Assembly (NCBI GenBank): GCA_947561395.2
Contig: OX387194.1
Span: 28,282,036-28,346,035 of the forward strand
DNA length: 64,000 nt
Direction: 5' to 3'
Source: Buxus sempervirens
Lineage: Eukaryota; Streptophyta; Magnoliopsida; Buxales; Buxaceae
In this document: one piece after another, positions 35,636 to 47,588 of the stretch
How positions within the stretch are numbered: the stretch's first letter is position 1
How the letters are laid out: the number at the start of each line of letters is the position of its first letter
Notes under the pieces: generated by a model
Told to the model about the DNA's origin: nothing
What the model saw: only the letters and a program-made list of their open reading frames with translations
Databases searched by the model: none
Made by a program: the position numbers and the translations under genes

Positions 35636-38600
35636 TGTTTACACCCGTCGTAGCCCAGCGGTAGAATAGAGTCCTATGTAGCTACAAGTCTCCCTAAAAT
35701 AGGGAACTGGGGTCCATTAAGAAACCCCATTACATAGAGTTTGTTGAGAGAAAGTTTACAAGATAAGGACTCTCTAAAGACATAGAGAGTGGGGTCCTTC
35801 ACTTCATAAAAACATAGAATGTTTGTGCAAGGTGGGGTTTAACTTCCTAAAAGTGGGTTGTTGAGAGCCTTGTTGATCAAGCAAATCAGCTTATAAATAG
35901 GGATCTACAGGCAAGAGAAGGAGATCTCTCGATCAACACAAAACACAACTACATTTACCTATTCCGGTCTCCTCAAACCACCCTACTCTCATGCTATCCT
36001 CATAACATAAAGTAGTTTATCATTCTGTTGTTTCCTGTAGCAACAACACATAAAGATCCCCCTTACTCCTCCTGGACAAGGCTAAGAAGATACGCCTTAC
36101 TCCGATCATGGCTAGGTATGATCTTGCTTACTCGCTTACTCCTTCAACTAAGGCTAAGGGCAGTCACTATGTGCATCCCGAAACCAGTAATCGTCAAGGC
36201 GGCCCCCGATCTCTTCTCTCTATACTTCGATCAAGGCTATAGGGAAACAAGCGGTAGGTACCGAGATCTTTTTAGTTTTCTTTTTACCTTTTATTTATTC
36301 TCGTCACTATCTATCCTTAAAGTGGCCCTCACTCCACACGGCACTTAGTTTCTGTAAATTCTACATCAAACGGCCACCACCAACGTGGTTGTCGTCTATG
36401 TCGCTATAAAATTGAGGGAAGAACCTTAGAGGACAAACCCCAATCCTCTCAGCAATTGCTGGATTAAAAGTCTCCAAATCCACAGGCGACTGGGTTGTAT
36501 TTGAAACGCAACCCGTCCGGTTCTGCATGTGATCGACGCCGGGGTCAAAAGTTTCTGAATCCTTGTATTGCATCGGCACAGATGCTGGCACGCCCACGCA
36601 CTCACGCATCCCCGAGTCGAGCTGAAAATGATGGGAACATCTTTTTGGCACGCCCGGTGGGACCCTATTATTGGCAAAATATTTTATGTTATCTTGTTTG
36701 CCGCAACACCCGGAGGCAAGACGAGATAAACTATGGCCATTCGGCCAATTTACAATTCACATAACATCCGGATGTGAGGTCCTAAATGTTGGGTTACAGC
36801 CTAAACATCTTTGAAAGAGGTTAAGATTACCGGATGTGCATCAAAAGTTGAAGCCGTGATCTCGTCATCAATTTTTATGCCGTAATATTTTACAATACGA
36901 CATGTCCATGATGACAGCTATAGAGTAATCAGTTTAAGGATTCTTTAATGAATAGTCATGATTGATCATGGTCAACATGACCAACCGAATTCAAAATTGG
37001 TCATAAGCATGACTGGCCATGAATTTAAAGTTTGGTCACAAGCATGACCAATTTTTAAATTGGAAAAATCGGTCATAAATATGACCGGCCATGAATTTAA
37101 AGTTTGGTCATAAACATGACCAATTTGTAAATTGGAAAAATCGGTCATAAACATGACCGGCCAATAATTTAAAAGTTTGGTCACAAACATGATCAATTTT
37201 TAAATTGGAAAAATTGGTTTATCATTTGGCCACATTCTTTTAGAAAAAAATATATATATGAAACCGGTACCAAGAATAGTCATCTGCCCAAATTTCCTTT
37301 ACAAAATGGTCTACTGGGATTATAATTTTCATCTTTTAGTCATGATGTCATCTTTAGGGCCATGATTTGATGGCCAATTGCCCACGATGAGGGCAGTAAT
37401 GATGGGTACAACTTTTTTGCGGTACTCGAAGAAGAAAGCTGTTCCGGACACTTTTGTTTTCTTTAAAACAAAAAACAAACAAAAGGTGTGTCGGCCACTT
37501 CCTATTTAAAAATAGGTGCTTCGGTCACCTCTTATTTCAAAAAAGGTTCGTTCAGCCATAATCTTGCATGCCGAATCCACAAATAGTCATAAAAATGGTT
37601 ATACTCACTGTTTCATTTCGATAAAAAATAAATACCCAGATTTTGACCGACTCTTATCCTACCACCTAGGAAACAAATGAGACCCATCTGAGCTTAATAT
37701 GGTTGACAAGTGTATTATCACTTTCTCATCATGTCTTACTGCAGTAACATAATGAGAAAGTGAGGGGGGCAATGTTTATACCCACCGTAGCTCGGCGGTA
37801 GAATAGAATCCTATGTGGCTACAAGTCTCCCTAAAATAGGGAAGTGGGGTCCATTAAGAAACCCCATTACGTAGAGTTTGTTGGGAGAAAGTTTACAGGA
37901 TAAGGACTCTCTAAAAACATAGAGAGTGGGGTTCTTCACTTCCTAAAAACGTGGAATGTTTGTGCAAGGTCGGGTTTAACTTCCTAAAATTGGGTCGTTG
38001 AGAGCCTTGTTGATCAAGCAAATCAGCTTATAAATAGGGACCTACAGGTAAGAGAAGGAGATCTCTGGATTAACACACAGCACAACTACATTTACCTATT
38101 CCGGTCTCCTCATACCCCCTATTCGGTCTCCTCAGACCATCCTACTCTCATACTATCCTCATAGCATTAAGTAGCCTATCCTCCTGTTGATTCCTGTCGC
38201 AACAACACATGGAGATCCCCCTTACTCCTCCTGGACAAGGCTAAGAAGATACGTCCTACTCCGATCATGGCTAAGTACGATCTCGCTTACTCCTTCAACC
38301 AAGGCTAAGGGCAGTCACTATATGCACCCCAGAACCAATAATCGTCAAGGCAGCCCCCGATCTCTTCTCTTTATATTCCGATCAAGGCTATAGGGAAACA
38401 GGCGGCAGATACCGAGATCTTGTTGATTTTCTTTTCACCTTTTATTTATTCTCGTCACTATCTATCCTTGAAGTGGCCATCACCTAATACGGCACTCAGT
38501 TTTTGCAGATTCTACATCAAATGGCCACTGCCAACGTAGCCGTCGTCTATGTTACCATAAAATTGGGGGAAGAACCTTGGAGGACAAACCCCAATCCTCT

Positions 38601-38790
38601 CAGCAATCGCCAGATCAAAAGTCTTCAAATTCACAGGCGGCTGGGTTGTATCTGAACTGCAACCCGTCTAGTTCTGTGTGCGATCGGCACCGGAGTTAAA
38701 AGTTTCCGACTCCTTGCATCGCATCGACACAAATGCTGGCACGCCTGTGCACTCACGCGTCCCTAAGTCGAGCCGGAAACGATGGGAACA
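35636..38790 (+). mobile_element. Non-autonomous LTR element (LARD-like)
   Basis: Two direct LTRs, 35636-36639 (1004 bases) and 37773-38790 (1018 bases), begin TGTTTA and end GATGGGAACA. They enclose only 1133 internal bases without coding capacity. The internal part begins with TTTTTGGCACGCCCGGTGGG, a primer-site context seen in Tat-lineage elements rather than the initiator tRNA-Met site. It ends in a purine tract (GAGAAAGTGAGGGGGG, 37754-37769). Flanks TTTTG and CTTTG match at four of five bases. Mobilisation must depend on proteins from another element. Confidence 0.88.
36996..37215. repeat. 72-bp tandem repeat inside the non-autonomous LTR element
   Basis: Three units of 72 bases start near 37021, 37093 and 37165. 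Each has GAATTTAAAGTTTGGTCA followed by a TGACCAATTT...AAATTGGAAAAATCGGTCA block, with internal palindromic GGTCATA/TATGACC parts. Confidence 0.92.
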
Positions 38791-41485
38791 CTTTGAAAAG
38801 AATTAATCTTTTGTGTTCTTCTTGTCTTTGAGATTTTTATGGGGTTTTGATTTCAAATTTAGTGTGAATATTGTAATTGTTGTTTACATGTTCAAATTGA
38901 TGAAAACTTGTGTAAATTGAGAGCATGATATAGATTATTGTTATGGGAAGTAGGTTTCTAATTTATGGTTTAGATGTTGGAGTTTTAACCTTTGAAATAG
39001 GTCAAGATTTGGGGGTTTTGTAGTGTAAACGTTTTGGTTTTGTGTTGGGGGTGTAATTGGAGAGTTCTTGATGATAATTAGTGATGTTAAGATGGTGATG
39101 AGTAGATCTGTGAAGTATAAAAACAAAATATGGTGTTGGAAATGAGCTTTGGAAGTTTATGAATGGAAACAATTCAGTTAACTGTTTCAAAACCGTGTAA
39201 TATTTCGTTGATGTGTGAAGACATGAAAATGATGTATAAAAATTCAAGCTTATAGCTTAAAATTTAGTTTAACATGTTTATAATTGAATGGAAGTGATTT
39301 AGGACCGATTGGAACTCAGGGTATTGCAAGAAAAATTGATGGTTCATGACCATTGGGTTTTGCGGCTATTTGTAACCACTTATAGTAAAACGGCTATAAC
39401 TCGTAAGAAACTTCAAATTGTGCACCGTTTGTTGTGTTAGAAACTAGAGTCATAGATCTTTCTAGTAGTATATGGTATGAATATCCATTATTTATAGATC
39501 AGGTCAGATTTAGCATTTTCTTAACAAGTCAAAACCATATTTGTAGAGTAAACAGTAACTGCAAACCATCTGTGGTAAAACGGCTACAACTTCCTCTAGA
39601 AAACTTCAAATTACATACCGTTTGATGCGTTGAGAACTAGACTTATAGAGCTTTCCTACAATGTATGGTATGTATACCAATTCCTTACTGTTTAGATAAT
39701 GTTTAACCCATTTTGAGAGTCAAAAGAATTGATCTGCAAGGGACTGATATAAGTTTGGCTCTTGAAACCATTGTATAGAATGACCTTACTATTATAAATG
39801 ATTGTGAAATGATTCTTTGGAAACATAGTGGTATACTTTTGTGCTGTTTAATCAGATATCTAAAATTTAGGTAATGTTAAGTTGAGCGATGGTTTCAATG
39901 TGGATATTTTGTGTTGGTGTTCTCTGAGCATGAAATTGGTTTAATCCTAACTTGTGTTGAATATTGGTTTTGGAAAACATTGTTTTTGTTATTTAAAAAG
40001 AAATGTGTTGATGGCAGTAATTCCAAGGGGTTTGTATTGATATTGGAAAATGTGTTTTGGTTTTGCATTGAGTCTGTGGGTTGTGAACCAATGTTCACCA
40101 TAAACAAGTCGTTACTGTGGGTTGTGAATACAAGTTCACCACGAGTGATGATAACTATGGGGTTGTGAACATCGAATCCACTTAGGGTTGTGAATAATTC
40201 ATTCACATAGGGCTATGGATATGAATTCACCCATATTTTAGCATTGTGGGAAGTGAACAATGTTCACAATTGGTAAGTGTTTACACGCGTTAGGGGAACA
40301 CTATGAGTTGAGTTGTATTTCTCAGTTGTCTAGTGGGCATAATCCTATATGGATCCATATGTGAGCTAGGTAGTGCATTAGAATAGCTTTATAGGTGTAA
40401 TATCAGCTATCCAGCAAGCGTTGCATAAGGTGATTTTGGTGAGGCCATTCTAGCGAGCGGAATTGGCTACGGCACCCATTCCGTCGTGAGACCTTGACGT
40501 GGTTATTGTATTTCAGACTAGGGGTTGTGGGTCTAATCCTCCTACCCCGGATTGTGGTTATGGTATTGTAGGCTGAGGTTGTGAGTTTGATCCTCGCATC
40601 TCAGACCTTGGTTATGTTGTTTCATTTGGGGTTGTTTCATGCCAGCCTATAGTTAGGTTCTCCGCTTGGGGTTTGATCTTGGCCTGGTCTTTCGCCCTGT
40701 AAGTTTGTGAGGTGGCAGTTGGATTATGATGTTACCTTATATAAGATATTCTAGTCCATGAGTCCTGCACGGACACTGCATTCTATGTGATATGAATTCA
40801 TTGAGGTTGATGGTCATGTTGTGTTTGATTGTTTTGGTAGTGAGATTTGATGCATTCAATCGAGTGTTTTCCTTATTTAGCGTTGTATAGTTATGCATAT
40901 TGTAGACTTTGTTTATGTACTTGATTGCCGATTTATCAGCAGTTTTGATATATGCATCTTGTTCTATTTATGCATTAACTATTTCAAGCATGACTATTTG
41001 ATTTTGCATATTGTTGCTTATTGGGACCTCAGTCTCACATATGCTTTGTTTTTCCGTTGTTTTATCGGATTTATTTTTAGTTATTGCTACAGGAGAGAGA
41101 GCTGAGGTTTAGAGGCAAGAAGATTGTATTGATGATTATCTGCCTGAGTCATATTATCGTCAGGCTTAGTGGAGAGATTTAGTGATCTATTTTGGTGATC
41201 TTTTTGGGCAGTCATCCTTGTACATGTTGTATATTCATTTTGGACTCTTGTATTGCAAATAACAGTGGGCCTGTAAAACAGTCTTTTGTATACTTTTTGT
41301 TAGACTGCAATCTGATAGACTTTTTATTCAATTAACACACACCCACGTTTCATTTCATTTATTGTGCACTCTGATTTTATATTGATCTATGACTATCAGG
41401 TGAGATATTGTTGAATTTGGACCTTACGTGGTGTTCCGAAAATAGACTATATCTTTAGTGAACAGTCTGGATTCAGGGTGTTACA
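38791..41485 (+). repeat. Tekay/Del-type LTR (right part)
   Basis: The segment ends GGGTGTTACA and is followed at 41489-41501 by TTGGTATCAGAGC, the initiator tRNA-Met primer site, so it is the 3' part of a 5' LTR. It is split on the left by the LARD-like element. It contains repeated GGTTGTGAA...TTCACC blocks (40080-40260) and small ORFs without meaning. The other LTR of the same element is not present in the window. Confidence 0.8.
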
Positions 41486-41642
41486 AAGTTGGTATCAGAG
41501 CAATATCAATTAGGAATTTATTGAAGTCCCTATAGGATGGTTGGGATTGAGTGATCTCTAGATGGACCCCTAGGTATAAATGTGATTTTGTTTAAATGAG
41601 AAGTTGTTTTGTTATTAATGGGTGCTGTTTAATTACAGCATT

Positions 41643-44600
41643 ATGTCTGGGAGGAGAGGCAGGCCCCATACTCAGACCCACATCCCAGAGATTGAGGAGC
41701 CACAAATAGGTGCTCCTAAGGTGCCAACTGGTGCTGGCATACCCCTTCTTATTCCGGCTCTTATGCAGGCGCAGCCAGCTAATGTGCCTCCACCCAAGGG
41801 ACAGCCTTAGGGAGGTGTAGACATGCGGGCTTTTGTGGGTAATCTAGCCCAGTTACTGGCTATGGAGTGTGATGAGAGGCTGCATAGAAAGGCAACAGAC
41901 CAGCCTGGTCGTGGTCAGAGAGACCATAGATAGGGTAGCTCAAGTAGAGACTTGGAGCGTTTCCTTAAGATGGAACCTCCATCCTTCCATGGGTTGCCAG
42001 ACCCAATGGAGGCAGAGTGATGGATGCAAAGAATAGAAAAGATTTTTGTAGCCATGGAGTATGCACCTGAGAAGAAGGTGTGTCTTGCCACATATATGTT
42101 AGAGAGAGAGGCAGAGCACTGGTGGCAGGGGACAAGTGGCAGACATGAGTTGGGAGTTGCTATGCCATGGGAGCAGTTTCGAGATCTGTTCCTTGAAAAG
42201 TACTTCCCTACCCAACTCAGACTACAGAGGCAGTGAGAATTCATGAGCATATATCAGGGTAGCTTCACAGTGGCACAATATGAGGCTCATTTTGATGAGT
42301 TAGCTAGATATGCACCTCATATTGTGGACACTGATTTGCAGAGAGCATAGCATTTTGTGTAGGGGTGTAAAACCCCGAATTTTTGGTATTTTATTTTGAA
42401 GAATAATTAGAAAATCATTTCATTTATATGTTGGATTTTCAAGTGTGCAATGCACAAGGGCAATTTGGAAAATTCTTAAAGGTTGGATTTATCTAAACTA
42501 AGGTAAGTCAAGTTAGGATATAATTTCAATATTCAATAAGTATTATTTAATAATTTGGTTAACTATTAGTTGGTACTAATATTTCATTTAAGTTAGATAA
42601 ATCAAAGTACTAAAAGATGATAGGCTATTGGTGTAGGTGATATGGTGGTGGGGCACTACACTTGATCAAAAGAGAAAAAAAAAAACGGTTTTGTATTTTT
42701 GTAACGTTAGGAATTGTTCAACGTACCAACAGCTCTTTCCTTGAGCGTTTCCAAATGTTCGACCGCTCGTATTTGGAGAAGAGTAAATGAATGTAACTTA
42801 GATATAAGAGTTGAGAAAGAGTGGAGAGATTTGTTGGAGAAGAAAGAGGAAGTCGTCCATTGCTATTGGAGAAGAAAGAAGAAGACGTGCTATCCTGTTA
42901 GAGTGGAAGTCGTTCAAAAACTCCAGCAAACAAGAGGTAAGAGCATTGGATTTCTGGTCGTGAAGCACTTTTGGTCGTGGTGAGCATTGGATTTCCACTA
43001 CTGGTTTTGTAGAAGTTGAACTTCAGCAAACAAGAGGCAAGTAGCACCTCTATTTAACCGAGTTTTAGCTAAGTTATTTCATTTGTAGACTGCATGCTAT
43101 TGACCGAAATATCATTCCAAGTTCTGAGTTCTTGAGTGTTTAATTTATGAGAGGATTCCACTCTTGTTTGTTTAAAAACCAATTGATTATGGAGGGCTTC
43201 TGAAACAAATAAGAATGGTGTTAGAAGACCTTTGGAATGGTGATAATAGATCAGTCCAGGAAATCTGGAAATTTTCAGCAAGTAGTTCTTTTTATTATTG
43301 TATGTTTCGGTATGTTTCCAGATTCTGTAAATTGTAGAACCGTGTTAGTTTACATGCTGAAAATCTGAAACTTTAGTGAGTTGGAATATTAGAGTTCTTC
43401 TTGAGGTTCTGTGTAGCAAATCTGAAACTTTAGTGAGTTGGAATATTAGAGTTCTTCTTGAGGTTCTGTGTAGAAAATCTAAAACTTTAGTGAGTTGGAA
43501 AGAACCTGGCGCCAACCTCAAAGAGGTTAGCACCAGACCCGGAATTTGCCTAGCACTAAGTGCAAAGAGCTGGTGCCAACCTCAACAGGTTCGCACCAGA
43601 TGATGAAGGTTAACGCCACATACAAATTGATAAACAAAGTGTAGCTGTTTCCATTTTTTATCTTGGGAATATTCTTAGTACCTATAACATGTTTAAAAGG
43701 ATTGATCAAAGTTGGTTTAGCATGCCAATAATCATGGGAATATTTTTGGTGAATTAATTAGGAATTGCATTAGAGAATAAATCAGCAAATTAGAACTCCT
43801 TTGTGTAAGGGTAGTGAATGCTAAGGGCACATACTAAAATCAGATTTTTGTTGGAGTTGTGGTCATTTAAAGAGATAGATGAATTGCTGTTTTTCTGTAC
43901 CTGAAATGAATGATTAAACCATGATGTAGTTTTAGTCTAATTAGAGTAAATCCGAAATGACAAAATGGTGTTAGTATGATATTTCTTATCATTGTAGAAG
44001 TGTTTTAGTAGGAGGACTTTAATTTAGTCCTAGAGTTTTTGTAATTTCAGCAAGTTATAAGTTTTGTAGAGTGAGAAAAATATATGTTGAACATCTGATA
44101 TATTTGGTTAGGAGAATCATTGGGAGATATAAGTTTTTGAGCCATGTTTTATATTTTTTGCAGTATATAGGTGAGACTCCTTTGAGCTTATTTTGGTGTT
44201 AAACCTTTGTTACTACTTCATCTAAATTTTGCAATACCTAGTTGGGAGTCCAGCACTGATAGTAACCGGTGGAAACTAGCATTGACAATGAGGATTAAGG
44301 CATAAGTGGTCTTAGACTTAACTAGTAAAGAATTAGCAGAATTTGAAATTCTAATCTAAGAAGGGTGGTCATTTGGGAATTATAGAACTGATTTAACCTC
44401 ACATGGAAATTGCTAAACTTGTATTCTAATCTAAAATGTTTTTGATTCTGGATTCTTCATATGTTCATTTGATTCCGTTTGATGAAATTGTAAGTGTTTC
44501 TAAGGTATGTGCCAATTTCTGTAAATTTTTACTGATGGATGGCTTTAGTGATTATTTGAATCGAAAATGGGTATTGTTAATTATAAAATGTCTTCTTCCA

Positions 44601-46840
44601 TTAAAAGCATGGTTTTATGTTAAATTGCACAGTATATGAGAATTTTTGCCAAAATATTAAGGGCGAGACTTAATGTGGATCCACAGTCTAGTTGTAGGTG
44701 GAATTTGTATGTTTTGTTTGGATTTAAGTCTGGAGTTCCTTCATGCGTTTCCTCCATGATGGAGAGGCCTTCCATGAGGGAAGCGCTGCAGCAACTTCGT
44801 TTCCACCATGATGGTGAGGTCACTTGAGTAATTCCGCCATGAGGGCGACGATATTGGATGTTCGAGCTGTTGCAGTGTTAGACTGGATTGTCTGGAACTC
44901 TAGAGCTTAGCCACACAAAACAGACAAACTTCACGAGTCCCAATATATAATGTTTTTCCGAATTTGTAATTGACGATGTATTTCCGAGATTAGTCGGATT
45001 AACCGAGGTTAATTATAATTTAATTGATTATAACTTGTGTCATGTTTTAGAACTGTTATAACTGTATTTTTGTACATGCATTGCTACTTGTTGAGATAGT
45101 CGTATCTCACTGTTTTGTTTTCAGATTTCCGCGAGGACGATACCATGGGGGTTGATATTCTGGTGGACTGTCCGGAGTATCGTGAGGAGGATTATTTTAT
45201 TGAGTATATTTTAGTGTTGGTTTTACTTACTTTAGTGAGTTTTATTATGAACCTTGTATTACTTTTGGATAGTGTTTGGGAAATTAGTGAACCTTGTTAT
45301 TATGCGATGGAATCTTTATGTTATTTTATTTCATGTTTTCCCTTACTCTGTTGATCCTGTGGAATTTTAATTAACCTTCGGGTACGAGTTATGATTATTT
45401 TACGTAACCTGGATCCGGGGCGTTACAAGGGGCTCAGGCCAGAGATCAAAGATAGGATCACTGCCTTGATGTGTATGCAGTATGCAAACGTAGTGAGGCG
45501 AGCCACTGCTGTAGAGAGAGATGTTGAGAGGGCGAGGCGTAGACAGGCTAGTAGGCCTATGTTTGATCAAAGGAGGTCCCAGAAAAGGGACAAGAGACCA
45601 AGGACTGGTGGTGTAGGACTATCAGGGCAGAGCATAGGTACGCAAAGAGTGTGCTCCAGGTGTCAGAGATCACATATGCAGGGTCCTTGCAGAGCACAGC
45701 CTGGGGCTTGTTACAGATGTGGCCACATGGGTCACCACATAGCCTAGTGTCCCCATCTGTCATTTTATCAGTCTTTGCTACCTCCTTTATCCCAGCCCCA
45801 GCACATACAACAGAGAGCTCCAGCACCCATTCCTATGCTACCACCTGGGAGATTTCAGAGGCAGCGACCAGGGCAAAGAGGACCGGTTAGTCTGGGGCAG
45901 CAGGGTCGACCAGTTGGGAAAGGTGGACCTCAAAGGCTTGAACGGAGGCAGCAGCAGGCAGCACAGCAACCATAGCCTCCACCAGCTAGAGCCTATGCTG
46001 TTGCAGCTCAGGTGGATCCAAAGCCAGTTGCCCCAGCACTAATAGGAGGTATTATTTATATTGCTGGCCGTTCGGCCATATTTCTAGTTGATTCTGGAGC
46101 TACAAGCTCATTCATTACTCCTGCATGTGCCGATAGAATTGGTCTTATGCCTTCATGTTTGGATTCATTTATTTATGTACACACGCCACTTTGGGGATAA
46201 CACACGGATTCAAACTATTTATCGAGATTGTATGGTCAAACTAAGACATCTAGACTTGTCTGGGGATTTCTTATGCTTGAATTTTGGTCACTATGATATT
46301 ATCTTGGGTATGGATTGGTTAGCCAAGCATTGTACAACCATTGATTGTTTCTACAAGACTACTATAAGTAGGAAACCAGACCAACCCATATATTGTTTTA
46401 TGTGTGATGGGTTGGATACCTATATTTCACTTGTGGCATCACTGGGTGTAGAGGAAGAGGATAATACATGGTCTTGTATAGCGAAGGTGCCTATGGTATG
46501 CGAGTTTGTAGATATTTTCCCTAATGAATTACCAAGACTACCTCCTAAGAGGGATGTTGAATTCAGGATTTAGTTAGTGCCTAGCAGCCATCTTGTCTCA
46601 AAACAACCATATAGGATGTGTCAGCCAGAGTACGAGGAATTGAAGGTGCAGATTGACGACCTATTAGCCAAGGGCTACATCCATCACAATGTGTACCATG
46701 GGGTGCACCTGTGCTCTTTGTGAAGAAGAAAGATGGTACCTTACGGATGTGTGTCGATTATCGACAATTGAATGCAATTACAGTGAAAAATAAATACCCA
46801 CTGCCGAGAATTGACGACTTGTTTGATCAACTGAAGGTTG
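41643..46840 (+). pseudogene. Decayed gag-pol of a Tekay/Del-type Ty3/gypsy element, interrupted by a solo LTR
   Basis: Gag occupies 41643-42365 and resumes at 45433 after a 3.06-kb insertion. The capsid W-rich part (EAEHWWQG) is near 42110-42130. The zinc knuckle CYRCGHMGHH is near 45709-45738, with a stop just before its last cysteine. Protease shows LVDSGATSSF near 46086-46115. The reverse transcriptase begins ([13 protein letters not shown], near 46740) and breaks off at about 46840 before its catalytic box. At least eight stops interrupt gag and the start of pol, most at positions expected to be Gln or Arg. The truncation abuts a CACTA remnant. Confidence 0.9.
42366..45427 (+). mobile_element. 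3.06-kb solo LTR (family X, copy 1) inserted in gag
   Basis: The segment starts TGTAAAACCCC and ends GGGGCGTTACA. A perfect 5-bp duplication AGGGG lies at 42361-42365 and 45428-45432. Removing it rejoins the gag frame of the host element. No internal retrotransposon genes are present, so it is a solo LTR left by recombination. A 57-bp tandem repeat (2.4 units, 43361-43500) and paired GGCGCCAACCTC blocks lie inside. A related copy is at 49396-58427. Confidence 0.92.
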
Positions 46841-47588
46841 CCCTTGTAGTTGGGGTTGGTTTAGCATTTTGGGGTTGGTTGCCCCTGTAGTTTTAGCAAT
46901 GGAGCTTGAAGGTTTGGTGATGGATTTCGAAGCATCAAATGATCATGAACAAGTTATATATATATATATTTGTAAGGTTTGGAGATGGATTTTGAACCAT
47001 CAAATGGTCATGAAACAGGTCTGGCTTGGTACTAGTGTTGTAATGGAAAGTAGAAGTTACAAATTAAATTTTTTTCTTTTTTTTTTTTTTGTAATTTGCA
47101 AATTTATTTTATTTTTATTTCTTTCTCCCTTTTGATTGGAGTGGCAAAGTTGTTTTGTTAGGGAGGGGGCGGCTAATGTCAGGGGCTTTTTTGGGAAAAA
47201 AGGTAAATGGGGGGCCTAGGAGGAAGGGGCGGCTAATGCCAGGGGCTCTTTTTGGGAAAAAAAGGTAAATGGGGGCATGGGAGGAAGGGGCGACTAAGGC
47301 CAGGAGGTTTTTTTGGAAAAAAAAATGTAAATGAGGGGCGAGGGCCTCATGCCAGGGGCTTTTTTGGCAAAAAAGGGTAAATGTGGAGGGTGGGTGGGGG
47401 GGTGGAGGAGATTAGAAATAAAAAAAAAAAATACCTAAGTTTTAGTAGTGGGCATGACCATCGCTGAAAGATTCAGCGACGGGCCAATCCTCGGCGGACA
47501 AGTGTCATCATGGTTAGGCATTAGCAGCAGTCTTCTTGGATTTAGCAGCCGTCTTAGCCTGTCGCTAAAAGACACCTTTTTTGTAGTG
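46841..47588. mobile_element. CACTA transposon end (remnant)
   Basis: The right end reads CTTTTTTGTAGTG, the complement of the CACTACAAAAAAG terminal repeat of plant CACTA elements. Just inside are TTAGCAGC/TCGCTAAAAG motifs typical of their subterminal repeats. No transposase and no matching left end are found. It starts where the retrotransposon reverse transcriptase stops. Confidence 0.75.
47160..47390. repeat. About 60-bp tandem repeat inside the CACTA remnant
   Basis: Four diverged units each carry GGGGCGGCTAATG-CCAGGGGCT, a T or A run, and GGTAAATGGGG. Units differ by homopolymer length and small substitutions. Confidence 0.88.

Noticed and set aside
36028..36348. 106-codon frame in the left LTR of the non-autonomous element
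   Set aside because: The matching frame in the right LTR copy is broken, and the region is an LTR.
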